From Enterobacter hormaechei ATCC 49162 (GTDB lineage: Bacteria; Pseudomonadota; Gammaproteobacteria; Enterobacterales; Enterobacteriaceae), in contig NZ_MKEQ01000001.1 in NCBI RefSeq assembly GCF_001875655.1, positions 434,001 through 498,000 on the forward strand: a stretch of 64,000 nucleotides of DNA, in the 5' to 3' direction. The notes beneath the pieces were generated by a model. The model saw only the letters and a program-made list of their open reading frames with translations. It was not told the DNA's origin and ran no database searches. A program made the position numbers and the translations under genes. Shown here piece after piece: positions 52,133 to 61,370 of this stretch; position 1 is the stretch's first letter; each line of letters begins with the position of its first letter.

Positions 52133-53128
52133 ATGGAATTAACGCAACATCAGGCTGACGCCTTCGCCAGAATGCCGTTGACCTATTTACGTCAGGAATA
52201 CCCGAACCACATTATGCATCTGCTCAACGACGACGGCGACGTGTTGCCGCCTCGCGAGCTGCATCCGATTTTTTACGGCTGTTTTGACTGGCACTCGGCG
52301 GTGCACGGCTACTGGCTGCTGCTGCGCTGCCTGCGCCTCTGGCCCGAACTGCCGTGCCGGGAAGAGATCATCACTCTGTTCGAAGAACACCTGACCGACG
52401 AGAAGGTGGCAAAGGAGCTGGCCTATTTTACCGCGCCGTTCCGCGCATCGTTTGAGCGGCCTTATGGTTACGGCTGGCTGCTGGCGCTGGCCCAGGAGCT
52501 GAAACAGTCGTCGCTGCCGCAGGCGGAGCGCTGGTACCAGACGCTGCAACCGTTAACGCGGGATATTCGCCAGCGGCTGGTGGATTACCTCAGCAAGCTC
52601 ACCTATCCCATCCGCGTCGGCACGCACTACAACACCGCATTTGCGCTCGCACTGGGGCTGGATTATGCCCGGGCGGTGACGGATGACGGGCTTGAACAGG
52701 CGATCCTGGACGCGGCGACGCGCTTTTATCATAAGGACACGCAATATCCGGCGCATTATGAGCCGGGCGGCGACGAGTATATTTCCGGGGCGCTGACCGA
52801 GGCGTTACTGATGAGTAAGGTGGTGGCGAATTTCCCGGCCTGGTTCGATGCGTTTCTGCCGGAGGTGGCTTGCGTTTCAGCGCTGATGAACCCGGCAGAG
52901 GTGAGCGACCGCACCGACCCGAAAATCGCACATCTGGACGGGCTTAACCTCAGCCGCGCCTGGTGTATGAAGCACATAGCCCGTGCTCTGCCGGAAAACC
53001 ACCCGGCGCAGCAGGCGTTACGCGATGCCGTTGCGCGTCATCTCTCGGCAAGCGTGGAGCATGTTGTCGGCAGTCACTACAGCGGCGGACACTGGCTGGC
53101 GAGTTTTGCGCTGCTGGCGCTGGAGTAG
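52133..53128 (+). CDS. DUF2891 family protein
   Basis: A 331-residue soluble protein. It opens FARMPLTYLRQEYPNHIMHLLNDDGDVLPPRELHPIFYGCFDWHSAVHGYWLLLRCLR, the DUF2891 signature, with HPxFYGCxDWHSxVHxHW type residues. Later blocks are THYNTAFALALGLDYAR near 163-180, HYEPGGDEYISGALTEALLMS near 203-224 and a final SHYSGGHWLASFALLALE. The many His, Trp and Asp in helical repeats suggest an (alpha/alpha)6 barrel like sugar hydrolases or epimerases, with an unknown reaction. Nine bases separate it from DUF979, in one operon. Confidence 0.82.
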   Translation: MELTQHQADAFARMPLTYLRQEYPNHIMHLLNDDGDVLPPRELHPIFYGCFDWHSAVHGYWLLLRCLRLWPELPCREEIITLFEEHLTDEKVAKELAYFTAPFRASFERPYGYGWLLALAQELKQSSLPQAERWYQTLQPLTRDIRQRLVDYLSKLTYPIRVGTHYNTAFALALGLDYARAVTDDGLEQAILDAATRFYHKDTQYPAHYEPGGDEYISGALTEALLMSKVVANFPAWFDAFLPEVACVSALMNPAEVSDRTDPKIAHLDGLNLSRAWCMKHIARALPENHPAQQALRDAVARHLSASVEHVVGSHYSGGHWLASFALLALE

Positions 53129-53147
53129 GGCTAGTTATATTTTCGCG

Positions 53148-53171
53148 CTCATCCTGTTTCCGCAGGATGAG
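53148..53171. terminator. Hairpin between convergent DUF2891 and MFS genes
   Basis: CTCATCCTG and CAGGATGAG form a 9-pair stem over TTTCCG. It includes the last bases of the MFS gene. TGATTTTA follows on plus and GCGCGAAAATAT on minus, so termination is plausible for the plus strand. Confidence 0.55.
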
Positions 53172-54540
53172 TGATTTTACGCAACCGGCTCGCGCTGACG
53201 ACGACCGATACCGCAGAAGCTGCGGCGGCGATCCACAGCGCAACATGAATTGACCTGTCATCTGTTGCCAGCAAAACGCCCACGGCGGCGGCGCCCAGAC
53301 ACTGCCCGAATGTGCGCATAATGGATAAAACACCGGATGCATAGCTCGCATGCTCACGACTAACGTTTGAGAGCATTTCACGGTTATTGGGACTCTGGAA
53401 GCAGCCAAACCCCATTCCGCACACCAGACTCCGCAGACAGATATCCCACATTGAAGGGCGGTCGGGTAACATCGCCAGCAGGATCAAACCGACGACAAAA
53501 ATCATCAGCCCCAGGGTGGATATCACCGGGGCTGAAATTGTGTCCGCCCACCGGCCTGCATGCGGCGCAATCAGCACGATGCCTAACGGCCACGGCGTAA
53601 ACAGCAGGGCAGAGACCACCGGACTGTAGCCGTATTCGCTCTGAAACAGGAAGGGCAGCGCAATAAAAGTGATCCCCTGGCTGACAAAAGCGATCATCGA
53701 CGTGAAGGCCGCGAGGGTAAAACGTTCATTTTTAAACATGGTCGGCGGCAGTAAGGGGTTATCCGTGCGGCGGATCTGCCAGATAAACGCCGTGCCGCTT
53801 AGCGCGGCGACAACCGTCCAGCAAAGGCTAGCGAGGTGATAGGTCGCGTCCTGGAGGCTGTTTGCCGCCATGATCGTCGACCCCAACAGCAGCGCTGACA
53901 ATATGGCGCCCGGGGTGTCGAAGGGCATTTGCTTGCGAACCGCCTCCCGCGGCAGCGCGCTGACCGCCAGCAGTAAGGCGAAGGCGCCTGGGATAATGTT
54001 TATCGCAAACAGCCATTGCCAGCTCAGGGTGTGAAGGATCGTTCCGCCCAATACCGGCCCGATAGCGGAACTGGAGGCGATGAGCAGGGCGTGCAAACCC
54101 AGAATGCGGCCAAGCACTCGTCCGGGAAATACGGACCGCAGTATTGCGGGGGCAATACTGAGCGTCGCCGCGCCGCCGATCCCCTGAAGCACACGCATGC
54201 CGATGAGCACTTCAGGAGATTTCGCCAGCGCGCAACCCAGTGATGTCAGAGTAAATGTCGCCAGACCTGCCAGAAATACGGGTCGGTAACCCAGGCGGGC
54301 CGCAAGCGCCGCGAATATCGCCAGCGTCATTGCGGCCGCGAGCAGATAACCGTTGGCGAACCAGACGGCAAGACTGGCAGGTACATGCATCTCCTGGGCC
54401 ATGGAAGGCAGGGCAATGTTGATCATGGTGCCATCAAACACGCCCATTAAGGTGGTGGTCATTATTGCGGCCATCACCCGTGCGCGCGCTGGGCCAGGCA
54501 GTCCTTCGTCGCCGGGTTGAGTGGAAAAGAGCGTCATCAT
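53149..54540 (-). CDS. MFS multidrug-efflux-type transporter (DHA2, 14 helices)
   Basis: A 463-residue membrane protein of the 14-helix drug:proton antiporter group. It has MGVFDGTMINIALPSMAQEM (motif D1-like) near 33-52, LAARLGYRPVFLAG (motif A) near 80-93, RVLQGIGGAATLSIAPAILRSVFPG (motif B) near 115-138 and SSAIGPVLGGTI (motif C) near 157-168. Motif C with GPxxGG is the exporter hallmark. The substrate is unknown. GAGG lies four bases before the ATG. It is divergent from a LysR gene, probably its regulator. Confidence 0.85.
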   Translation of the reverse strand: MMTLFSTQPGDEGLPGPARARVMAAIMTTTLMGVFDGTMINIALPSMAQEMHVPASLAVWFANGYLLAAAMTLAIFAALAARLGYRPVFLAGLATFTLTSLGCALAKSPEVLIGMRVLQGIGGAATLSIAPAILRSVFPGRVLGRILGLHALLIASSSAIGPVLGGTILHTLSWQWLFAINIIPGAFALLLAVSALPREAVRKQMPFDTPGAILSALLLGSTIMAANSLQDATYHLASLCWTVVAALSGTAFIWQIRRTDNPLLPPTMFKNERFTLAAFTSMIAFVSQGITFIALPFLFQSEYGYSPVVSALLFTPWPLGIVLIAPHAGRWADTISAPVISTLGLMIFVVGLILLAMLPDRPSMWDICLRSLVCGMGFGCFQSPNNREMLSNVSREHASYASGVLSIMRTFGQCLGAAAVGVLLATDDRSIHVALWIAAAASAVSVVVSASRLRKITHPAETG

Positions 54541-54665
54541 GTGTCCTCTGAGAACCGTGTATGGATGACAAAACTATAAAGCTGGCTTTTACAGGGCGGA
54601 AGGCGCACCATCTGCACTTTATCGTTGCATGAAACGCCTTATCTGAATGTGCAGGAATGAGCGCT

Positions 54666-55571
54666 ATGACCGATCCCGATTTTAATTTACTGGTTGCACT
54701 CGACATGTTGCTGAGCGAAGCGAGTGTCGCAGGTGCGGCACGTCGCCTGAACCTCAGCACCTCGGCCATGAGCCGGACATTAAGCAGATTACGCGACGTC
54801 ACAGGCGACCCGATCCTGGTGCGCGCCGGACGTAACATGGTACTGACCCCGTGGGCCGAAGCGACCCGGGATCGCGCCAGGCGTGCAGTGCACGAGGCCA
54901 GGGCGGTATTGCAGCCCTCAACCGAAACGTTCAACGCGCAAAGTCTGGCGCGCCTTTTCACTATCAGGGCAAACGATGGTTTTGTGGTGGCCTTTGGGCC
55001 TGCGCTTATAGCGGCTGTGGCCGACGCCGCGCCGGACGTCTGTATACGCTTCGCGCCTAAGCCGGAAAAAACGTCGCGCTATCTTCGGGAAGGGCTGGTT
55101 GACCTGGAGATTGGCGTCCAGAGCAATATGGGGCCTGAAATACGGCTGCAACGGTTGTTTGAGGATCGGTTTGTGGGCGTCGTGCGTAAGGGGCACCCGC
55201 TGGCTACGCAGGCAGACATACACGTGGACGATTATGTCGCCTGGGGCCATGTGGTCGCGTCACCCGAGGGCGCATTGCACGGATCCGTTGACGATGCGCT
55301 GGCCGAACTGGGGACAAAACGTAAAATCGCGAGCGTCGTACCGGGATTTCCGACGGCGCTGTCCGTGGCGCTGGAATCGGATCTTATCGCCATGATACCC
55401 GCGCTCTATTTACTCAATCAGCAGGTAATGGACCAGGTACACGTTTTCGAGCTGCCGTTCAAAAGCCGACGTATCACGGTGTCGCAGATGTGGCACCCAA
55501 GAATGGAACGCGACCCAGGTCACCGCTGGCTGAGAGAGCAAATTCTTGCGGTATGCGGAGTGGGAAGGTGA
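54666..55571 (+). CDS. LysR-type regulator (NodD/LeuO-like) divergent from the MFS gene
   Basis: A 301-residue LysR regulator of the NodD/LeuO/PnbR group, recognised by DFNLLVALDMLLSEASVAGAARRLNLSTSAMSRTLSRLRDVTGDPILVRAGRNMVLTPWA (residues 4-62). The effector domain runs from about residue 90. I begin at the ATG at 54666, since AGGA abuts the ATG at 54657 and would overlap it. It is divergent from the efflux-type MFS gene across about 125 bases and is the likely regulator of that gene. Confidence 0.85.
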   Translation: MTDPDFNLLVALDMLLSEASVAGAARRLNLSTSAMSRTLSRLRDVTGDPILVRAGRNMVLTPWAEATRDRARRAVHEARAVLQPSTETFNAQSLARLFTIRANDGFVVAFGPALIAAVADAAPDVCIRFAPKPEKTSRYLREGLVDLEIGVQSNMGPEIRLQRLFEDRFVGVVRKGHPLATQADIHVDDYVAWGHVVASPEGALHGSVDDALAELGTKRKIASVVPGFPTALSVALESDLIAMIPALYLLNQQVMDQVHVFELPFKSRRITVSQMWHPRMERDPGHRWLREQILAVCGVGR

Positions 55572-55588
55572 GACATGATTAAGGGGGT

Positions 55589-55610
55589 GTGTATAGCGAT
55601 TGCTATACAC
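55589..55610. promoter_or_regulatory. Operator 1 of the toxin-antitoxin module
   Basis: GTGTATAGC-GATT-GCTATACAC is a perfect 22-base palindrome 50 bases before the antitoxin start, in the right place for binding by the ribbon-helix-helix antitoxin. Confidence 0.75.
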
Positions 55611-55625
55611 ACCGCTTATGCTATG

Positions 55626-55649
55626 CTTGTAAAGCAATTGCTATACAAG
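55626..55649. promoter_or_regulatory. Operator 2 of the toxin-antitoxin module
   Basis: CTTGTAAAGC-AATT-GCTATACAAG is the same palindrome with one mismatch. Its centre is 38 bases from that of operator 1, and its right end merges with the antitoxin ribosome site. Confidence 0.7.
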
Positions 55650-55659
55650 AGGTATGCCC

Positions 55660-56403
<744 letters not shown>

Positions 56404-56405
<2 letters not shown>

Positions 56406-56430
56406 AAGGGCAATAAGTTGCCCTTTTGTT
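56404..56430. terminator. Terminator after the toxin gene, likely bidirectional
   Basis: AAAAGGGCAA and TTGCCCTTTT pair over TAAG, giving a stem with a built-in T-run on both strands. It serves tacT on plus and may also serve the HAD phosphatase gene at the end of the bat-like operon on minus. Confidence 0.85.
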
Positions 56431-56443
56431 TGTCACTCATCCG

Positions 56444-57442
56444 CTACCGTGTTGTTACCGGACAGAGCGCCGGATCAAACACCGTTTTCCAGTCCTTTTG
56501 CATATCCACTACCGTCCAGCCTTTTGCTTTTGCAACCTGTAATCCCTCTATCAGTTTTCCACTGGCCGGGGGATGGCTGTCATAGGCATATTCACGTTCG
56601 GCATCGGTATGATGGACGATAAGACCGAATGTTTTCGCATCCGGATTGGCCGCAGTGTATTGCATCATGGCAAGATCGCCATCGCTATTGCCAAAGGCTG
56701 CGACGGGACGGTGCCCCATAAACAGATGAATGGCGACCGGTTTATTGGCCGCATCATCGTTAAACGCGCCCTGCATGGTTTTTTTGATTTCAGCCCCGTC
56801 GGGGGTGAGTGCAAATTCCCCCAGCGCAAAGGATCCGACAACCTGTTCAGGCGGAATGCCATACATTTTTTGCGAAAGCACGCGCATAAAGTCGATACCG
56901 CCACCGGAGATAATCCAGGTTTTGAAGCCATTCTCACGCAAATAATCCAGCAGCTGTCGCATCGGTTGATACCCTAACCGATCGTAACCGCAGTCGAAAC
57001 GCGGATCTTTTTTGCTGGACACCCAGTTCGCCACGCGCTGGTCGAACTCGGTGGTGGTGATATCGCTGTGGGTTAATGCCAGCAGCTTAAGCAAGCCTGC
57101 TTCACCTGCGGCTGCGACGGCGTTGATATCGTTATTAAGCACGGACTGTACCAGCGGCTCTTTCGCCCATTCAGGATGCTGTGGCGCCAGACGTTTCACT
57201 TCATCCAGAGCAAACTGGATCTGAAAGGTAAGAGGCGCCTCAGGCCATAAGGTCCCGTCGTTATCAAACACGACATACCTTTTTTCCGGTGGAATATAGG
57301 TTGAACGATCGGCGTTGGTTGTATTTTTCACCCACTCCATAATCGCTTTTTTCGCAGCGGTATCATTCCAGGCCGAAAGGGGGTCGGCCATTGCAGAGCC
57401 GCACAGGCTGGCTAACACAACGCCAAGGATCACACGCTTCAT
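56444..57442 (-). CDS. Periplasmic HAD-family phosphatase
   Basis: A 332-residue exported protein (Sec signal, residues 1-19, ending AMA-D). It has the HAD motifs: VFDNDGTLWP at 59-67 with nucleophile Asp60 and acid Asp62, ISGGG near 177, and FGNSDGDLAMM near 250 with the metal Asps. The family is annotated as HAD or phosphoserine-phosphatase-like. A periplasmic location would suit scavenging of phosphate or removal of it from an envelope molecule. The substrate is unknown. It is the last gene of the MoxR/VWA operon, overlapping the BatD-like gene by 4 bases. Confidence 0.82.
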   Translation of the reverse strand: MKRVILGVVLASLCGSAMADPLSAWNDTAAKKAIMEWVKNTTNADRSTYIPPEKRYVVFDNDGTLWPEAPLTFQIQFALDEVKRLAPQHPEWAKEPLVQSVLNNDINAVAAAGEAGLLKLLALTHSDITTTEFDQRVANWVSSKKDPRFDCGYDRLGYQPMRQLLDYLRENGFKTWIISGGGIDFMRVLSQKMYGIPPEQVVGSFALGEFALTPDGAEIKKTMQGAFNDDAANKPVAIHLFMGHRPVAAFGNSDGDLAMMQYTAANPDAKTFGLIVHHTDAEREYAYDSHPPASGKLIEGLQVAKAKGWTVVDMQKDWKTVFDPALCPVTTR

Positions 57443-58452
57443 AAATGACTCCTGTTTTTGGGGACCAGGCCCGGAAGTGCAGTGGGTTTCCAGAATCGAC
57501 GGTACTGGTTAGTGAGAAATTGACCGCTGCGGCGCAGCGCATGACGTAAAAACCAAAGCGCCATACAGCCCGCAATAGTCAACGCAATAAACAGCGCAAT
57601 GAGACTGACAGGGAGATCCGTTTTCCCTTTCAGCACCGATTCGGCACCGGCATTTAATGCCGCGCCGACCGTATAGCGACTGCCAGGCAGTTCAGCCAGC
57701 TGCCACTGCTGGTGGGTGGTGTCCCACCAGCGTAATTTAATCGGCGGCAGAACAATTTCCCCGGCCTCGATCGGAAGATAGCGCAGGGTTTCAATACGCT
57801 GCGCGCCGTCAATGTCGCCTCTGCCGGACGTAATAAGGCTATTTTTTGCCGTTAATCGCTGGGAATGCGAACCAGGTATCGCAAAAAGGAGTTGAGGGAT
57901 CTGCACCGGAGAAATATCTCCCGCGCGCACCGTCACCACGCGTTCAATAACGTCACCCGCCCGCAGCCCCTTGTCGCCATGAGTGGTGTGTATGTTCACC
58001 TGTTGGGTGAGCGTCAGTCGGGAGGCAGGAAGAAAACGATCGGGCTGCTGTACATCCCTGGGCCAGGTTACGTTCTTCTCCAGCGGCGGCAGCTGAACGG
58101 TAGTCGGCGCTTCTCCGGCTGCCGCGAAAGTGATTTCCTGCGCGGGTAAGCGAAGCGTTCCCTGATCCCATGCGGCGACCTGCCGCTCCATGCGTACGCC
58201 GCTCCAGGTGATGCCACCTTCACGGCGGGTGACAAGCTGATTAGGGATCGCCGTAGTAAGCAGGTCACCATTTTCGACCGGAAAATCGGGCCACGTCGGC
58301 GGGGGATTAAACCAGCCATCGGTCCAGAAGGTGACGGCGACGCGCACCGGTTGGCCCGGTGCCACGTGTTCAGGGGCGATCAACTCGCGGGTAATGTTCA
58401 TTGCAGCGTGACAGGGTAACGTCAAAAATACGATCAGCCAGAGCAGTCTCAT
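57439..58452 (-). CDS. BatD-like membrane protein
   Basis: A 337-residue protein with a Sec signal (about residues 1-17, ending CHA), a periplasmic beta-rich region with the BatD-type motif PVRVAVTFWTDGW and later PRDVQQPDRFLPASRLTLTQQV, and one C-terminal membrane helix near 283-303. Full-length BatD proteins are longer (450-600 residues), so this is a compact version. BatD is thought to support VWA partners in the periplasm. It overlaps both neighbours by 4 bases. Confidence 0.7.
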   Translation of the reverse strand: MRLLWLIVFLTLPCHAAMNITRELIAPEHVAPGQPVRVAVTFWTDGWFNPPPTWPDFPVENGDLLTTAIPNQLVTRREGGITWSGVRMERQVAAWDQGTLRLPAQEITFAAAGEAPTTVQLPPLEKNVTWPRDVQQPDRFLPASRLTLTQQVNIHTTHGDKGLRAGDVIERVVTVRAGDISPVQIPQLLFAIPGSHSQRLTAKNSLITSGRGDIDGAQRIETLRYLPIEAGEIVLPPIKLRWWDTTHQQWQLAELPGSRYTVGAALNAGAESVLKGKTDLPVSLIALFIALTIAGCMALWFLRHALRRSGQFLTNQYRRFWKPTALPGLVPKNRSHL

Positions 58453-59963
58453 TCAGCGCCTCCCGGTTGCGTACGATAAAGATTCTCCAGCAGACCGGAG
58501 GGGGACACGGTAAGGTTCTCATACCACTGGCTGACCTGAGGTGTATTACCGGCAACGGGTTGAATATCTTTTTGATTAACACCCTGATCTGGCTTCAGGT
58601 CGCGCTTGATCTCATCCGGCTTGTAATCCTGCTCCTCACCCTGTGCAGCCTGACGGTCTCGCTCTTTTTGCCGCAGCTGCATGATGATCGCGGCGATCTT
58701 CGCCCGGTTCCCTTGCGCCAGCGTCCAGTCGGGCCGCAGGCTCAACGCTCGGTCATAGCTGTTCAACGCCAGTTGCCACTGTTTTTGCTGGGCCAGCGCA
58801 TTGCCCGTCCACACCAGCACGTCGGGTGTTTGCTGCGCCTGACGGAAAGCGGCAGTCGCCGCCGGAAAATTTCCGGCCCGATACCAGGCGATACCCTGTC
58901 GAAGCGGGTCAGTGTAATGGTGAGCGGCCTTGCTGTAATCACCGCGCGAAAAGGCATATTGCCCCTGCATGTCCGGGCTAATCCACGCATCCAGCCAGGC
59001 GGCATGTCCGGCAGGCTGCCAGAGCAGCAGCGGGGCGATAATCACCCAGCAAAAAAGCTGTCGTCGCCAGAAGAAAAGCATTCCCAGCAGGGGGATAACC
59101 AGCATCCAGCCGTCGTTTCGCCAGTGCAGATCGCCACGGGCATTGTTTTGCGCCGTTACGCCCTGTTCAATATGGCTAACAATAACCGGGAGGTCGTCGT
59201 CGTTGGCCGTCACCAGCGTAACGGGTATGCCCGCATTGCGAATGGCCTCGAAACGGGAGACGTTCAGTCGCGTGTCGATACCAAGCCCCGCGAGCTTTTC
59301 AGGTAACGCGCCCCCCTGGGCTGTCCCCGGGACCCATACCTGAAGCGGCAGTCTTTGCTTGCCCAGCCAGGCGGCATCTTCCGCGCTGAGAGTATCGGCC
59401 ACTAAAATGATGCTGCGAGGTGAAGCGGGCATGTTTTTCATCGCCAGCGACACTGCGTTCTGTAAACCGGAACCTTCACCCGACGGCAGTAAACCCGGTT
59501 TTTGCGCATGCAGAAAGAGGGAATAAAACGTGGGATCGACAGTCAGCGGCGTGGTCAGCCAGGCCCCGGCATGATAAACCACCAGGCCAAATCGCGTGCC
59601 TGGCTGACGTTCCATTAATGTCATAATTTTTGTCTGCATCCGTTCGTGTCGGCTGGGGGCGAGATCGCCCGCGAGCATGGCACCGTCCTGCTGCAAAATG
59701 ACCATGACGTTGCTTTGTGGCGTCAACGCTGCGGGCAGCTGTCGTTGCCAGGTTGGGCCAGAAAGCGCAATAACGCCCAGCATGGCTATCCACGGCAAGG
59801 CCTGCCCAACTTTACGATGCCGCCCGATGATTAACGCCTTCGCCAGCGGCTTATCCATTATCCGTGACCAGGCGCTGCGGCCTGCTGCCGGGAGCCACCA
59901 GAGCGCAACGCAGAGCACCAGTAGCAGTAGCCTCCAGGTATAAATAAAATGGAAGTCGCTCAT
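58449..59963 (-). CDS. VWA-TPR membrane protein with a lost metal site (BatB/BatC-like)
   Basis: A 504-residue protein with membrane helices near 8-26 and 55-70 and another pair near 300-325. The VWA domain (about 80-270) has the strand NVMVIL but then QQDGAM at 91-96, so the MIDAS DxSxS triad is missing, while the following region (DLAPSRHERMQTKIMTLMERQPGTRFGLVVYH) is normal for BatB. TPR helices follow (about 330-430, ending LSLRPDWTLAQGNRAKIAAI), then a charged tail. It looks like BatB and BatC fused. It overlaps neighbours by 4 bases on each side. Confidence 0.78.
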   Translation of the reverse strand: MSDFHFIYTWRLLLLVLCVALWWLPAAGRSAWSRIMDKPLAKALIIGRHRKVGQALPWIAMLGVIALSGPTWQRQLPAALTPQSNVMVILQQDGAMLAGDLAPSRHERMQTKIMTLMERQPGTRFGLVVYHAGAWLTTPLTVDPTFYSLFLHAQKPGLLPSGEGSGLQNAVSLAMKNMPASPRSIILVADTLSAEDAAWLGKQRLPLQVWVPGTAQGGALPEKLAGLGIDTRLNVSRFEAIRNAGIPVTLVTANDDDLPVIVSHIEQGVTAQNNARGDLHWRNDGWMLVIPLLGMLFFWRRQLFCWVIIAPLLLWQPAGHAAWLDAWISPDMQGQYAFSRGDYSKAAHHYTDPLRQGIAWYRAGNFPAATAAFRQAQQTPDVLVWTGNALAQQKQWQLALNSYDRALSLRPDWTLAQGNRAKIAAIIMQLRQKERDRQAAQGEEQDYKPDEIKRDLKPDQGVNQKDIQPVAGNTPQVSQWYENLTVSPSGLLENLYRTQPGGAE

Positions 59964-60937
59964 ACTTTGTTCTCCCGGACGATACGGTAGAGCTGGAAAG
60001 CCAGCAACAGGAGGAGCGCGGCGGCGAGAGGCCAGGCAAAGAGCGGCACGCGCCAGGACCAGCCGATGCTCTTGACCTGGACCGGCGTGATGGCATCAAT
60101 TTCTTTCCAGACCGCGTCCAGTGACGCGCCGCTGTTTTCCGCCGTCCAGGAACGTCCTCCTGTCATTCGGGCAAGGTCCTGCAACAGGTTCAGGTCAACT
60201 TTGTCATCCCCGCTGCTATTCACATCACCAAACGCGATGGTGTGCAGCTGAACATGGTGGCTGACAGCCAGCTGCGCGGCGAGGCGAGGGGTCAATTGTG
60301 ATGCGGTGTCATTTCCATCCGTCAGCAGAATCGCCAGCTTGCTGGCCTCCTTATCACCGGTTGAATCCAGCAATTTTACCGTGACGCCCAGCGCATCGCC
60401 GATAGCCGTCTGCTGGCCAGCCATGCCGGGGACAAGCTGACTGATGCGTGTTTCGAGCGCCTGCTTGTCCTCGCTCACCGGGGCAAACGGCCAGGCGCTG
60501 TTCGCAAATATCACTAGTCCAATACGGTCAGATTTGCGGGCCGCCACGAATTTTTTTACCGACTGTTGCACGGCCTGAAGGCGCGTAAGCCCGCCTGCAA
60601 CATCGTTTTTTTCCATCGATCCGGACACATCCAGAATCAACATAATATTACGCATGGGCTTCTCAATGTGCTGAGGGGGCGTGAGGTACTCAGGACGGGC
60701 AAGAGCACAGACCATCAAAGCCCATACCAGCCAGAACATACAGGTGGCCATCTTGCCGCTGCGCTCAGGCTGCTGGTTAAGCTGTAAAGATTCGATTAAC
60801 CCAGGCAGGAAGGGGACGCGAACATACTCTTTTACGGTGCGCTCACGGGTGAACAAGAAACGCCCGAGTAGCGGTACGAAAAGCACCAGCCAGGCCCAGG
60901 GCCAGGCGAAATCGATTTGGGACAGGTATTCAGACAT
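59960..60937 (-). CDS. VWA-domain membrane protein (BatA-like)
   Basis: A 325-residue protein. It has membrane helices near 12-28 and 62-80, a VWA domain with a complete MIDAS (Asp103, Ser105, Ser107 in ILDVSGSME, and LTDGND near 210) and a C-terminal helix near 300-318. The architecture is that of BatA in the aerotolerance operons. The VWA domain faces the periplasm and binds a divalent metal and a partner protein. The upstream DUF4381 gene overlaps its start by 8 bases. Confidence 0.85.
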   Translation of the reverse strand: MSEYLSQIDFAWPWAWLVLFVPLLGRFLFTRERTVKEYVRVPFLPGLIESLQLNQQPERSGKMATCMFWLVWALMVCALARPEYLTPPQHIEKPMRNIMLILDVSGSMEKNDVAGGLTRLQAVQQSVKKFVAARKSDRIGLVIFANSAWPFAPVSEDKQALETRISQLVPGMAGQQTAIGDALGVTVKLLDSTGDKEASKLAILLTDGNDTASQLTPRLAAQLAVSHHVQLHTIAFGDVNSSGDDKVDLNLLQDLARMTGGRSWTAENSGASLDAVWKEIDAITPVQVKSIGWSWRVPLFAWPLAAALLLLLAFQLYRIVRENKV

Positions 60938-61370
60938 AAGGAAGCCCCTCTATCCATGAGCGTAGCTGCTGACGCAGCCGAAACGTCTCTTCCTCACTGA
61001 GGTGGTTTTCAGGCTGGCAATAGCGCTGACAAAGCTGGTCGCGAATGTCCGCATCAAGCGGCAAATCTGACAGCCAGAGCGCCGGGTCCAGATACGCGCT
61101 AATCGTCTGGCGCGCGTGGTGAACCAGTAAAATCCGTTTAATCAAAACAAGCCAGCTGTCCACGGAGTGGGATTGCGTGATTGCCTCCAGTGCCTGACGC
61201 CGCCACAAATTCCGTCGCCAGCGGGCCAGACGGATAAGGGCAAAAACGAGCAGGGCGATCAGCAAGACGCCGCCCATGACCAGCCATCCGGCAGGCAGCG
61301 GCAGCCAGGAGGGAGGCTCAGGCAGGATCGGCTCCGCCAGCTCTGGTATGGAAAATCCCTTCTCTAACAT
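60930..61370 (-). CDS. DUF4381 membrane protein
   Basis: A 146-residue protein with one membrane helix near 27-47 and a cytoplasmic basic C-terminal part. The pattern LPEPPSWLPLPAGWLVMGGVLLIALLVFALIRLARWRRNLWRRQAL is the DUF4381 signature. This family is found almost only between DUF58 and VWA genes in MoxR operons. Its start directly follows the DUF58 stop without a gap. Confidence 0.82.
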   Translation of the reverse strand: MLEKGFSIPELAEPILPEPPSWLPLPAGWLVMGGVLLIALLVFALIRLARWRRNLWRRQALEAITQSHSVDSWLVLIKRILLVHHARQTISAYLDPALWLSDLPLDADIRDQLCQRYCQPENHLSEEETFRLRQQLRSWIEGLPYV

